Positions 34,504-46,699 of a stretch of 64,000 bases of DNA are shown piece by piece. The stretch comes from Centrapalus pauciflorus (taxonomy: Eukaryota > Streptophyta > Magnoliopsida > Asterales > Asteraceae). A model generated the notes under the pieces. The model saw nothing but the letters and a program-made list of their open reading frames with translations. It had not been told where the DNA came from and did no database searches. The position numbers were made by a program, and so were the translations under genes. Location: positions 1 to 64,000 of the forward strand of contig JAANYP010002036.1 in the NCBI GenBank assembly GCA_020465985.1, given 5' to 3'. Positions within the stretch are counted from its first letter, which is position 1, and every line of letters begins with the position of its first letter.

Positions 34504-35329
34504 AATCCTCCCCTCTTAAAGAGATTCCGTCCCCGGAATCTATCGCAAGCCATTCGCAATACACATCTCTTAAGTCAAATCCCCTAAAATGTTGACTCAC
34601 AACTCTCGATATAATGATCAACACTCTGATGAATTCGCATTTGAACTCTGAATGACACAATTATCACTAATACATATCTTCGCTTCACAGTTAGTCAATC
34701 CACTTAATAGCTCAATTAAATCTCCTAATTCACAGAGTCTTCTCGTGGCGTCATTTCATAAGCCACTCGAATTCACATATTATCTTAATCCATCGATCTT
34801 TGCTCGCTTTCATCACATACTCACATAGCTCTATATAGATCATCCACTAACACAATAGACATCTCCATCGAATCACTAAACGCAAACTCATAAACATGGT
34901 TAAACTCATAAAGGGATTAAATCCACTCTCAATAGATTAATCCACTATCACAACAAAATTCTCAACTCTTTTCACCATAACAGATAAATGCATCTCGCAA
35001 AGCACAATATCACAGGTAGGGATAGCACACACAAGAATTTAAATCCACTATTAATATGATAATCCACTAGCACATCACAAAAATTCGCAATAATACTCAC
35101 ACGGCTCACATAGCTCCACAAGATTAATCCACTAACATAGCACAATGCCCAATCCCAGAATTCTGATAACCCATCTTGCCACAATATATCCCACTTTCGC
35201 ACACATACCCAGGCATACCAATTTTACGATCACGGACACAACGAATCAGTCACACACAACAGAACACATACGCTTATCACAGACATAACCCAATAGCCCG
35301 CCCCACAACTGACACACACTCAAGCAAGC
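34504..35329 (-). other. F internal non-coding region with polypurine tract
   Basis: The minus-strand sequence AAGAGGGGAGGATT (34504-34517) adjoins the LTR and is the polypurine tract. Between it and the end of gag are about 800 bp of AT-rich sequence with many CCACTA and AATCCACTA motifs and no coding similarity. It stands where protease and pol would normally be. Confidence 0.75.
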
Positions 35330-36670
35330 TCAGAAAAACATACCCGGAATCACATCAGTAGCATCTCGAGCTTCCTCTGTAGTCGCCTGAAAGACCCGAC
35401 CCCGTGTTCTAGAATCATGACGACCGGATGACGACGGCTCAGCTCTGGCCCCACTGGAACTCGTACCCTGTATCGCTGGCCCCATCTCTGGACAATCTCG
35501 CACTCTGTGCCCCGGTCTCCCACAACGGAAGCACAACGGCTCTGGAACAGTACACGTGGCGGCAGCATGCCCACGCTGACCGCATCGATAGCACCTGGGC
35601 ACGCACGGCCCACTATGGCGACGGTTGCATCTCAAACACTCTCGATCTCCAGCTGAACTGTCTCCCCTATCGCCCCCATCTCGAGGCCTCTGCCCTACGC
35701 TACTCTGACTCTGCTCTGTATATCTCGAACTCCGCCTCTGACTCTGACTATCTGATCGCTGGCTCCGCCCCGGTCCACTCAACCTCTGTTCCATGTCTCT
35801 GTCTCTGTCTCTATCTCGTCTACCTCTCGGACTCTAACCCGAACGTCGCTCCCTGGAATCGTCTCTAGAATGCCTCCGATCTCTCGAGGACCGCTCAGGA
35901 GTCCTCGCACGTCGACGCTGAGAAGATGGCTCCTCCCTCTGCTTGGCTATCTCCCGCTCCCTTATGCGGGCCATCTCCAATGCTTTGGCAAATGTAGGCA
36001 TCTCGTGCATCCCAACGAACTCTCTAATATCGGCTCGCAGTCCATCAATGAACGCATCGGCCTTTCGCTGCTCGGTGGCGATGTGTTGGGTAGCAAACTG
36101 CGAATACTCATTAAACTGATCCACGTACTGCTGCACTGTCATCTCACCCTGCTGCAGATGCAGGAATCGCCGCTCCATCTCCCGCCTCTCGTCTCTAGGA
36201 ATGTACTGCAGCTCGAACACAGCTCTAAACTGATCCCACGTCATCGCAAAAGCTGCAGAAGGTGTCATAGCCGACTCGATAGATTTCCACCACTGCAATG
36301 CCCCTCCTCTTAACAAATAAGCCGCATATCCCACCATATCTCTCGGCTCCACATGCGCAACTCGAAAGGCAGCCTCTACCTCGCGTTCCCATGCCATAGC
36401 CATCCCTGGCTCTCCCCCACCTCTAAACTCTGGCTGATTCCCAGTCATGAAATCCTTAAACGAACCCCCTCGCCGCGATATAGATGAAGAAGCACCCGCA
36501 CCCGTATCCTGACCACCCCCAGCACGTGGTCCCATACTCTGATCCTGTTCCCGCTCCTGTTCTCTCTGCTGCCTGTAAAACTCAGTCAATACCCCCAGAA
36601 GCTCTGACTTACGAATGAACTCGTCCCCTTCCGGCTTGCCCGCGCCGGATCCCTCGCCCTGATCTGCCAT
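35330..36670 (-). pseudogene. F gag with one in-frame stop
   Basis: The likely start is ATG at 36670-36668 (MADQGEGSGAGK); an upstream in-frame Met at 36694 is also possible. The capsid region has AWEREVEAAFRVA, LLRGGALQWWKS, FEL.YIPRDERREME and VDQFNEYSQFA. A TAG at 35836-35834 interrupts the Arg/Ser/Asp-rich linker, but the same frame continues into three Cys motifs (CLRCNRRHSGPC, CYRCGQRGHAAATC, CFRCGRPGHRVRDC) and ends DVIPGMFF at 35330, just where protease would begin. As gag alone it could package RNA but not copy it. Confidence 0.9.
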
Positions 36671-36839
36671 GATTATCTGCACAAACCGAAACAATTGAGA
36701 ACCATAGATAAATCACCCAGCGTTATACACTAAGCCAGGTTAGTTAATTCCACTAAAATCAATCGCAATGGATCCCCCATGGATCGAAACAAGGTTTAAG
36801 TTAAGCATCCACTAATGATACTCAGACTTCAAACCACAA

Positions 36840-36851
36840 GCTCTGATACCA
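36840..36851 (-). other. F primer-binding site (tRNA-iMet)
   Basis: The minus strand reads TGGTATCAGAGC, three bases from the end of the 5' LTR (36855). Confidence 0.93.
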
Positions 36852-36854
36852 TAC

Positions 36855-38756
36855 TGTAACACCCTCCCTTAACCCAGAAATGCCACGTCAATTCAATACA
36901 CAGGTGGCAATATCGCAATAGCTCAATTATGCACATGTCACAGGATAACTGAAATCTCTGACAATTTAAAACTTTCGCATAATATCATTAACACATAGTC
37001 CACTAGATTACATAAGCCCAAAGGTGCTAACATAAGCTGTACTGATCAGATCATTACACAAATTAACACAAACTCCCCAGATGATTCCCGATCCCAGCTC
37101 ATCCAGCACGGCTACAAATCCTGTCACTGATGCCCTGAACATGGAAGACTCGAATACGTAAGCTCGAAAGCTCGTGAGTACTCGAGGGTTAGACTCTGCA
37201 CGATAAGCACATAGCATGCGTACACATAGCACATACACACAGCACAAACTCTATCTCTGTCCCTGGCAATCAGCATCACTATACAGATATGAACACACAG
37301 CACGAGATCCAAAGCCCTACACACAATAGCACTGAGGGGGGGACCCTTCCCCAGCTAACTACCGTGCGCACCGGTGGTTAGCCACAACCCTGTAGCACGG
37401 GCGCGAACCGGCTACAGGCCCTGCCGTGTATACACGCTCCAAGGACTGTTAGGGACAGTCAACCCACGCGATCTCACATCGCGAATCACCGTCCGTATGG
37501 AACTCATCACGGACCCCCGGATTGGATCTCATCTCATGCACACATATATAACATATGTGGGAAATAGAATCATACCTGGCGCCCACGTCCCTGTCTCATT
37601 CACAATACACAATATACACATATACAAAGCTAACTGCACAATCATGACTCGAAAAACAGTCCCGCGGTTTGGAAAAGAACTCGGGTACTCACCTTGTCAA
37701 TCTACTAATCTCAGAACCTCTGACTCGGCTCAGCCCGCTGACTTGTCCCTGAAATTACACAGATCCCAACTTGTTAACACAAATTCACGAACACCTATCA
37801 CAAACTCATAATGAACATGAACCCGACTCGGACTCAATTGCAATCTCAACAGGATCCCGAAAGCTTATTCCAAACCTGACCCAACAATCCTAACAGAGCA
37901 CGACTCAATAAACAATCCAACGAAACTCCAAGAACCCGATCAAAACCCAACTCGAACCCAAACCAACCCAACGGAACCCCGACTCAAAAACAGCCCAAAC
38001 GGAACCCAAATACCCCCAAAAACCGGCTCCAGACCCTCCCCCTTCGATCTCGCCCGCGCCCAGACACCACGGCCGCGCCGCGATCGCGGTCGCGCCGCCC
38101 CACCATCTCGGCCGCGCTGCGGCTATCTTCTTCCTTTCCTGCTTCGATTTTCTGCCATATCCAGGAGGTCAAAACCTCCTTCACTCTCGGTTCCAGCCTC
38201 CCATACTCACAATATCAGCACATAATCACTATGTAACAACTTGGGAACTAGATTAGAGAACCCCATAACACATAACTCGAATTTCATAAATTAATTTGAG
38301 GTTCCTTACCTTCGTATCCTCAAGAACACAAGATGGAGATGAAAAGGATGATTAATCTGAATTTCAGCAACCAATTTCTGAGATTTAAGGCTAATTCCTT
38401 GCTGCTATCACACATACATACATACGTACACCTTCACACACACACACACAAAACTCTCTAGATAAGGAAGGAAAGGAAAAGGAAGCGTACATATGATATT
38501 TCCATTTTTAGCGGGTTCCGACCCAAAAACCCGAACCCGGTATCCCAATTTCACAATAAATATCCACTTAACCCAATTAATTCCACGAACCCAAATATAT
38601 AATTAATCCACTAAATTAATTATTCAACGCCACGTAACTCGCAAACCCGACACGTATAATCCACTACTCGGGTTATTATTGGACCCACACATTAATAATA
38701 TATTAAATATCCGCTAAAATAAATCCACGCAATAATTCTAGAAACGGGATGTTACA
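36855..38756 (-). repeat. F 5' LTR (right copy)
   Basis: It has the same borders and length as the left copy. It is followed by ATTCA, the right-hand target duplication, and then by A pol sequence. Confidence 0.93.
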
Positions 38757-40292
38757 ATTCATGGAGCCAAAGAAGGTGGATGAAGCACTAAAAGATGCCA
38801 ATTGGATCACTACCATGCAAGAAGAGCTCAATCAGTTTGAGAGAAACAAGGTATGGAAGCTGGTCCCTGCTCCTAAAGGTAAAACTATAATTGGCACTAA
38901 ATGGGTTATCAGGAATAAAATGGATGAGCAAGGTCATGTCATTAGAAATAAGGCAAGACTGGTTGCTCAGGGCTACAGACAGGAGGAAGGAATTGACTAT
39001 GATGAAACATTTGCTCCTGTGGCCAGGCTAGAAGCAATTCGTTTGTATCTATCCTACGCTGCTCATAAGAGCATTAAGGTATTTCAAATGGATGTGAAGA
39101 GTGCATTTTTAAATGGAAAGCTGCAAGAAGAAGTTTATGTCAAGCAGCCTCCAGGTTTTGAAAATGAACAACATCCAGGTTTTGTCTATAAGTAGGAAAA
39201 AGCTCTCTATGGTCTCAAACAAGCCCCTAGAGCCTGGTATGACACTCTTTGGAGTTCCTTATGAGCAATGGGTATTCCAGAGGTAAAGTAGATACTACAC
39301 TGTTCATAAAGAAGGTGAAATCTGATATTATGCTTGTTCAAATTTATGTGGATGACATAATATTTGGTTCTACTAATGAGCAGTTGTGCAAGAACTTTTC
39401 ATTACTCATGAAATCCAAGTATGAAATGAGTATGATGGGAGAACTAACTTTCTTTTTAGGATTACAGGTTAAACAAACCTCAACTGGAATTTTTATAAAT
39501 CAAAGAAAGTACACTTTAGATCTTTTGAAAAAGTTCAAATTTGATCAAAGTTCTCCTATTAAAACCCCAATGGCAACCAATGTAAAATTGGATGCTGATG
39601 CCAGTGGCAAAGCTGTTTCAGTAACAGCTTACAGAGGCATGATTGGGAGCTTGCTATACTTAACTGCTAGTAGACCTGATATTATGTTTGCTACCTGTTT
39701 GTGTGCTAGGTTCCAAGCTGATCCAAAGGAATCTCATCTAGCTGCTGTTAAAAGAATCTTCAGATACCTAAAGGGTACACCAGGTTTGGGTCTTTGGTAT
39801 CCCAAAGACTCGAGCCTTGAACTAACAGGTTACTCAGATTCTGATTTTGCAGGCTGCAGGCTAGATAGGAAAAGCACAACAGGTGGATATCAACTTCTTG
39901 GTGGTAAGTTGATAAGTTGGTGTAGCAAGAAGCAGAACTCAGTGTCTACTTCTACTGCTGAAGCTGAATACATTGCTGCTGGAAGCTGCTGTGGGCAGAT
40001 TCTGTGGATGCAGCATCAACTTGAAGATTATGGGCTTGTGTATAGGAAAATTCCTATTCTGTGTGATAACACAAGTGCCATAGCCATTTCCAACAATCCA
40101 GTATTTCATTCAAGAACAAAGCATATTGAAGTCAGACATCACTTCATCAGGGATCACATTCAGAAAGGTAATGTGGAGGTAAATTTTATTTCCACAAATG
40201 AACAGCTTGCATACATTTTCACCAAACCTCTGGATGAAACAAGGTTTAATTACCTTGTCAGCAAGCTGGGCATGTTAAACAAGAGTGACTAA
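38757..40292 (+). pseudogene. A reverse transcriptase-RNase H (pol, second part)
   Basis: It continues the A pol frame after F. RT blocks are KWVIRNKMDE, DYDETFAPVARLEA, MDVKSAFLNG, LYGLKQAPRAWYD and an intact catalytic YVDD (near 39349). A TAG at 39193-39195 and a one-base frame change near 39250 break it. RNase H has STSTAEAEYIAAGS and DNTSAIAISNNP, and the frame ends at TAA 40290-40292. Apart from these two lesions the domain is well preserved. Confidence 0.92.
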
Positions 40293-40783
40293 GTGTTTCT
40301 CAAAGGTCTAAGACTTTGTGTGTTTCACACTGCACAAGTTTCTTAGAACAGCTTAGGCAGAACAGATTATACATGTTTTGTACTTAGTCATTTGTCTGAA
40401 AAACTTGAACAGCTTGAGCACACATCAGGCTGAACAATAATAGTTTACTAGTCCAGCCTGCTCTGATGGTCTAATCTTCACCCTGTTAACTCCTTCACAC
40501 TGTCCTACAAGCCACTGTCTTGTAACCTGTTCAACTATTGAACACAACCTGTTCTTACAAAAGAGAGCAGGCTGAAGGCACAGTTTGAAAAATGAACAGC
40601 TTGAAGATTGAACAGCTTGTGATGACCCTGCTCATCACAGGTTTGACCAACAGCTTGGACCAACAGTTTAAATTACCTTTCTTCAAACTTAAGTTACTTA
40701 ATTTATGTTTTATTTAACTTAATTACTGCGGATAATGTGGGTTACGTGTGTTAGTGATTAAAAAGGGATCAAGTGGTCTGACA
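40293..40783 (+). other. A spacer between pol and accessory ORF
   Basis: This non-coding stretch is dense in GAACAGCTTGA, CAGCCTG and GAACAGGCTG motifs, direct and inverted (about 40385-40660), like those in the A LTR. No gene is seen. It leads into promoter-like sequence. Confidence 0.7.
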
Positions 40784-40925
40784 AACGGTCTGTGATGGAC
40801 AACCGTTCCGTTTTCCGTTAACTGCCTTTTCAAATCAACCGCCCAAACCCTCTCTCTCTCTCATACACACTCACATTCAAATCCTATAAATACCAAACTA
40901 CTGTTTCATCTTCGTCTTCCTCATC
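40784..40925 (+). promoter_or_regulatory. Candidate internal promoter of the A accessory ORF
   Basis: TATAAATA at 40885-40892 is preceded by a (CT)n patch at about 40851-40861 and by four AACGG/CCGTT cores (40784-40788, 40803-40807, 40808-40812, 40815-40819), the type bound by MYB factors. A pyrimidine-rich start region (TCTTCGTCTTCC) lies 25-35 bp downstream. The accessory ATG at 41000 follows after a ~75-nt leader. The layout is that of an ordinary plant RNA polymerase II promoter; activity is inferred. Confidence 0.5.
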
Positions 40926-40999
40926 ATTTCCAGAAATCCTTAAGAACCCTAAAAATCGACTAAGTGTCTTTTGCTTCTCCAAACCTCAAAACTTCCCAA

Positions 41000-43900
41000 A
41001 TGGCTCACAGACCTAATCCCCTTCTTCCAGTGTTCGTTGGTGATGATGTTGTCAAACACTCATCAGTGACCACAATACTGACCATCAAACCCACCAACTA
41101 CATTGCAAATCTGACCATACCCAAGAACTATGTGGGAAAAGGGTATGAAGAAATGGTGGAGTTCTTAAAAGTTCATCCGTTGAACTATGCAATGACTGCA
41201 TCCCCTGGTGTCCTGTATCAGGAGATGGTGTATGAGTTCTGGTACACCTGTGCCTACAACCCCAACACCAAAGTCATCAAGGGTAGTATTCTCAATGGGA
41301 CTCAGACCATTGAGATTAGTACTGATGTTATTAGGGAGGTGCTTCATCTTCCAACTGCTGAAACTTATGACATGCCTCAAGCTGAGGATGAACATATGGG
41401 AAATCTGCTACGCTTCTGTGGTGTAGCAGAACCCGAAATTGGAGCTACTTTATTCAGAATGGAGTTGTCCCCCACTTACAGCTTCTTATTTGCTTCTGTA
41501 ATGATGAGCTTCAGTAGCAAAGTTGGTTCATTTGACCAACTGAGCCGAGATGAAATCCCAATAGTCCTACAGCTGGTGGATGGGACTACCATTGATATGG
41601 CTAAGTGGATATTTCTGAACATGAGGAACCTGGTGCAGCAAGAGCCATGACCAGCTGCTGTCCTATATCCCAGGTTTCTGAGCCTCATCTTCAAACATCA
41701 CTGTGGTGAGCATATATACAACTCTCAGCCTTTACTTAAGTCTGCTGCTTTCCCTGTCATAGGGAATAGAGTTTTCTATACCCCTGTTCTACCCAATGAG
41801 CCTCCTCTGTCCACACCAATGAGGAGGTTGTTAGGTTTGGTGGAAGGACCCTCTGATGTGAGGGTGGATCCAGAAGCTGCTACTCCCACAAGAAAATCCA
41901 AAGCCAGGTCCAAACTTGTTAAGAGGACCCTGGCAACTACTAAAGCTGGGCTTGTGAAAAAGAAGGCCAAATCAGCTCAGTCTGAGTCTGCTCCCTTAGC
42001 CTCTGTGGCTGAGGAAGAGCAGGCTCCTCACCCTGGTTCATTCGTTGAACCTCAAGCCTCTGTGGCTGGTGCCTCTGTGGCACCTGAGACTATGGAACTG
42101 GCCAACCCACCTGTTTCTGACCCAGTCTCAAAACCTGTCCAGTGGCTGGTGCCTCCACACTATGGAACCTCAAGCCTCTGTGACTGGTGCCTCCACACTG
42201 CGTCCACACTGTCCCTCACTCAAACTTCTTCACACCCTGAGTCTGCACAAGGTGTCAAACCTGCTGGTCTAGACCAACCAGTAGATCAGCCTTCAACTTC
42301 TGCTCCCCATGATTCAGCTGTTCTACACCAAACAGCTGCTGAGGGACCAACCACCCAAGCTGATGAACCTCAGGGATCATACCATCCCTTTGGTGAGGCT
42401 GCTCCCTCCATGCAAACTCCATCAGCAGGTTTCACCACTGCTGATGTTGAAATGCATATCCCATCTCCCAATGATGAGGTGCTTTTAAACCAAGGCACTG
42501 CAGAGGGAACCACCACTGGTCTTCATGAAGATGTTGCAACACAAGCAGCATCTGAAAGGCCCCAAACATCAACCTCTCTTCCTGGTGATGCAGCTACAGC
42601 CGCTGCTGAAGGACCCTTTGACCCCTCCAAGCTGGGCCACATTACTTTTGCCCAAGCTATGGAGCTTCTTTCAAATGTTCCTCTTCCCTCTCCATCACAC
42701 CCTCATACACCAGCCTCATCATCATCTTCTCCATCCACCCAATCTAAACAGTCAACCCATACAACTCCATCTCCCAAAGACCTGCCTTTGAAGGATCAGC
42801 TTTCTCTGCTAACCAACAAAGTTGGTTCTTTGGAAACTGCTATGACCTCTCTACCCTCTATTATTTCAGACTCTGTGTCTGAACACCTTAAGGGGATCTT
42901 TGATTTGTTCAAAGACTCCTTCCCGGCTACTCCACAAACAGATACTTCTCCACAGCTGCTTGCACTCACTGCACAGCTGCAAAATATGTCCAAATCCCTC
43001 TCCTCCATTCTTTCACTACAACATGACTCTGTGTCCTCAATGACAGCTATTTCTCAACAGCTGTCATCTCTCCTCACTTCTTGCAATTCTACTCTTCCTA
43101 CTACTTTGGCCATCTTTAACACCCTTATTAGCTCCCTTTCCAATTCTATGTCATCAAACCTTGCTGATGTGCAACATTCTCTCGAATTACATCTTGCACA
43201 GCTTCAAAGTTTGCTGTTCACTGAGTCTGATAGGGAAAGCCTTGTTAAGCTGACCTCCCTTGCTGATACACAATCCTCTTCTCTTCAGTCCTATCTTACC
43301 TAGCTTGCAGAGGTAAAGGACAACTTGGCATTCTTGGTGAATAGCCTTGTTGGCCCCAGGTCTGCTGCCAAAACTGCTGGCAAGCCTGATGACTTTGTGT
43401 CTTCAGGCAGACCGGGTGTTGAAGGTGCTGGTACATCTCCTTCAAAGGGGGAGAAGTCGTCTGCCTCTAAGCCTAAGTCTAAGGGGGAGAAAACTTCTTC
43501 TCCTAAGGAGAAACCAGTGCCTGCAGCACAAACTGGTCAACAAGCAGGAGCTTCAACAGGTACACCGGAGGGTGCCTCCCATGCTGCTCAGTCTACTCAG
43601 GTTGAATCTCCAATCCCTGCTCAGTCTAAGGGGGAGGAAACTATTCTTGGGGACAGGCCAAGCAGCAGAAGGAGGCATCTGATTTTAGAAGAAGAAGAAG
43701 AGGAGGAGGAAAGTCCTGAAGCTGTTGTCACTACAGCAGCTAAGGGTAAAGGAATAGCAGCTACTGATCCTCAACAGCAGAATGCAGCAGAAATCCAATT
43801 TCACAAAGCCAGGGCCAAAGAAATGGGTCTTCCTATGCACAAATATTTTGAGTTTAGAGAAGAACAGCTTCAAGCCCTGGAAGTTCTTAGAAAAGAAGAA

Positions 43901-44871
43901 GAATCTGCCAAAGTTGCTAAATCATTTGCACTTCAAGAAGCAAAGAAAGTTAAAATGTCTACTCTGGAAGTGCAAAATAGAATATTGGAAGCTGCTAAGG
44001 GATCAGCAGGGGAGAAGGAAGCAGAAAAAGAAAAAGGTACTATGGTCTCAGTGACCAAGCCTACCGTGCCTCATGCAAGAGCTCAGTTCCATTTTGATAA
44101 CCTGGCAAAGAAAAAATTTCAAGATGTTGCTGAAAGAAGGCTTGCCAAGGAAGCAATTGTCAAAGCTGTCCCTATATCAAGAAAAGGCAGTTAGTGGAAG
44201 TTGAAAATAACAAGGATGGGTGCAGCAGGCCCAGAATTAGAAACATATGACTACACTGACGTAGCACAGATGGGGTACAGAGAATGGATTGAGCTGGCAG
44301 TTGCTCTGAGTGAGTCAAAGTCAGAAACGGCCAAGACAATCAGGGCATATGTCAAGAAACTAATGGAGAGAGTAAAGAACCTTGGCCTGATCTCCAAAGA
44401 AGTTAGTGAAGGTGTCTTTGTGAACATCCAAAAATTAAGGCCAGGAGGACAAAGAAGGACACTGAGATGGAACTACTCCTTGCACTGATTGAACAAGGCG
44501 ATTATGCCATTGAAATGAAGGGATTTGATTACAGCCTGCCTAGTGGAATAGAGTCTGAAGATGGCAAGATTATTGAAGAGCCTGAGCTGGGGGCATTCTT
44601 TGTGGATCCCTTAACTCAAAAGATATGCTTTCAGAGAGCATCAGATCTGTACAAAGTGGATCTGAGACAACTTGTGGCCTTCAGACTTGCAGTTTCATTC
44701 AGGCAGTCTAGTAAGTGGAGAGCAGCCGTCTGGGATCAGCTCAGAGGCTTCTTTGAAAGAGGTGAACTTGATGATCCCAAGTTCATGATAATAAGAAGTG
44801 AAGTTCAAGAACTTGAGGATACAAGGGAAGAGATGGAAAAGATGTTTCAGGTTCCCCCTCCAAAGTGGTGA
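41000..44871 (+). pseudogene. A accessory (env-position) ORF
   Basis: Start ATG 41000 (MAHRPNPLLPVF). One frame is open to 44488 except for stops at 41648 (TGA), 43301 (TAG) and 44192 (TAG); a frame change near 44460 leads to the last part, ending at 44871. The first ~250 codons form the conserved domain (MVEFLKVHPLNYAM...FW, then LYPRFLSLIF near 41670) shared with B and G. Then come a long Ser/Thr/Pro-rich region, an amphipathic coiled-coil-like stretch (about 42780-43290), a Glu/Lys-rich part and a compact C-terminal region. I see no signal peptide or clear membrane span, so 'envelope' is a positional name only. Function unknown. Confidence 0.85.
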
Positions 44872-45214
44872 AGTCCATCTGCCATCTGGGAAGGTGAAGA
44901 ATGGAAGCTGTCCATTAGTTGGACAGGCTTACCATTATTTGTTCCCAACAAAAACAGTCCAATGTACATTAGTTGTACTTTATTTACATAAGTTGTAATT
45001 TGTCTTTTACATTAGTTGTAATATACATTAGTACATCAGTTGTACTTTTGTAAGAACATGTGTTGTTCTAATGTAATCAAAAATCAGTGTATATATAAAC
45101 TGATCTTTTACTTTATGTTGATGTTGTAATTTTATTTCAACAAATGTATTGTAAAAATATATAGTGACTTTTGATAAGGCCAGCTTAGAGTGGTTATTGC
45201 AAATAGGGGGAGAT
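44872..45214 (+). other. A 3' non-coding region and polypurine tract
   Basis: This is AT-rich sequence with repeated TACATTAGTTGTA motifs (about 44960-45050), ending in AAATAGGGGGAGAT (45201-45214), the polypurine tract directly before the 3' LTR. Confidence 0.85.
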
Positions 45215-46333
45215 TGTTAGGCACAAAAAGGCCTCAGTCAAACCTGTTCTGCATCTGAGGAGGAGATTATTAATCAAACCTGTTGATGCCTTTGAAGGTT
45301 GAATTTAAGGCCTGTAATATGCCTTATTGAAACCTGAAAATGATTTGCAATATCAGCCTAAAGCTGTTCTATATGTTGCATGTGTTGCAACTAAGACAGT
45401 TTGTCCAAGCTGTTCAGTCTGCTGAACAGGCTGAACATAAACTGTCTACGCTGCTCTACACTGGTCAGCAGCTTGGGCAGTTTACAAGTGTTCTGTTCTT
45501 TGTGAACAGAACCTGTTCTTTGTGAACAGGCTAAACACTTTATGGAATGTGTTTCCAAGTCCTCATGTAATGTTTTTGACTACAAGATCAGTTTACAAAG
45601 TCAAAGACAAAGTGGAAATCAGAACTGCTCAGCCTGTCTAAGCTGTTCTGTCACATGGAGACAAAAGGTTATTTGAAAAAGGGTGACAGACCTTTTTCTT
45701 ATATCAAAATAGGCCTTTACAAGGAAGAAAGACGCAAAGTTGACATTCCTTATTTGGTTAATGGCAATGCAATAGTAGACAAAGCGAAAAGACAAAAGTT
45801 CTGCACACAAGAAGACAAGTCTGCTTTTCAGAAAGTGCAGAAAAGGTTATGTTGTCTTTTCAACAAGACTTCTCCTTTTCGTTCCGTCCAATGAAGAAGT
45901 TTCTCTTAGATCCTCTGAGTGAGTATAAAAGGAAGCTTCTAAGGACAGAAAGATTAAGCCAAAAAAAAAAAACTAAGTGCTGAAGCCAAGAGTGAACGTG
46001 CAATTGTGTTTTTCATGCATGCAAGCCTGCCTGTGTAATACAGTTTCTTTGTGTCTAAGCTGTCCCTGTAAGTCTTGTAAACACAGTGAGTCCTTCTTAG
46101 TGAGTGTATTCATTGTAAACTAGTTTTTGTCTGTCTTAGACTAGTGAACATACTGTTGTATCTGTCATCTCAGCTTGAACCTTTCCGCATTAAAGCTTGT
46201 TTGTAATTAACAATTTGTTGATAATACATACAAACATTGAGAAAATTGTGTGTAGTTTTTAAATAGCTGTATTCACCCCCCCCCCCCCCTACAGCTTAAT
46301 GCTATATACTTTGGGAACCTCTCGGGACCTACA
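45215..46333 (+). repeat. A 3' LTR (1119 bp)
   Basis: It matches the 5' LTR closely; TATAAAAG is at 45924-45931 and the C run (14 C) at 46276-46289. It has a tandem duplication around TGTTCTTTGTGAACAG near 45490-45530 and lacks about 14 bp present in the 5' copy near 27720. CAAAT follows at 46334. Confidence 0.95.
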
Positions 46334-46699
46334 CAAATAAATCACATACATCTTCGATTAGAACGTAATAGGACTAGATGATACTAATTTCTAAGTCAAA
46401 TGGGGTTTAAATCATGGATTTGTGTTCGAAAGTGACCGAATTCCAACAAGTTCATCGTGTTCGAATTTGTCAAGAAATTCGAATTTGTCAACAAACTCGA
46501 ATTCAGTCAAATTCGAACATGTCCTTCGAATTTATTATTAAAGTCGAAATGTTTGCATAATTTTGAATTCAAACTTGTAGAAATTCGAATGTGTTGGATT
46601 TTGGACTTACGTAAGTTCAAAATAAAACAAATTTGAAATTAAACAAGTTTCATTTTTGTTTTTCACTTCTAATATATGTTATTGTTTCAATGTGCAGAT
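46334..46699 (+). other. B spacer, second part, with TTCGAA cluster and splice-acceptor-like end
   Basis: This continues the B spacer after A. Seven or more TTCGAA/TTCGAAT/CTCGAATT motifs occur at about 46425-46590. The last 60 bp are T-rich with CTTCTAAT and end in ATGTGCAG at 46697, directly before the accessory ATG at 46700, the form of a 3' splice site. No gene is seen. Confidence 0.6.

Larger units (their letters stand above)
32602..38756 (-). mobile_element. F: gag-only Ty3/gypsy element (TR-GAG type), inserted in A
   Basis: Two 1902-bp LTRs (32602-34503 and 36855-38756) enclose 2.35 kb that encodes only a gypsy gag on the minus strand. A tRNA-Met primer site adjoins the right LTR and a polypurine tract the left LTR. 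The flanks are ATTGA and ATTCA, a five-base duplication with one mismatch, and removing F restores a continuous A pol frame (FVSL-MEPKKV). Protease, RT and integrase are absent, so it depends on other elements to move. The LTR match is close outside one patch, so insertion was fairly recent. Confidence 0.92.
26893..46333 (+). mobile_element. A: complete sirevirus (SIRE/Maximus-type copia), interrupted by F
   Basis: The two LTRs (26893-28007 and 45215-46333) are highly similar, both TGTTAGGC...ACCTACA, and the unit is flanked by CAAAT (26888-26892 and 46334-46338). Without F the element is about 13.3 kb, normal for a sirevirus. Order: LTR, tRNA-Met primer site, long gag, protease-integrase-RT-RNase H, promoter-like spacer, accessory ORF of ~1290 codons, polypurine tract, LTR. 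Most breaks are single in-frame stops. Confidence 0.95.

Noticed and set aside
41000..44871. Calling the A accessory ORF a retroviral envelope
   Set aside because: Only its position suggests this; no signal peptide, membrane span or fusion motif could be seen.
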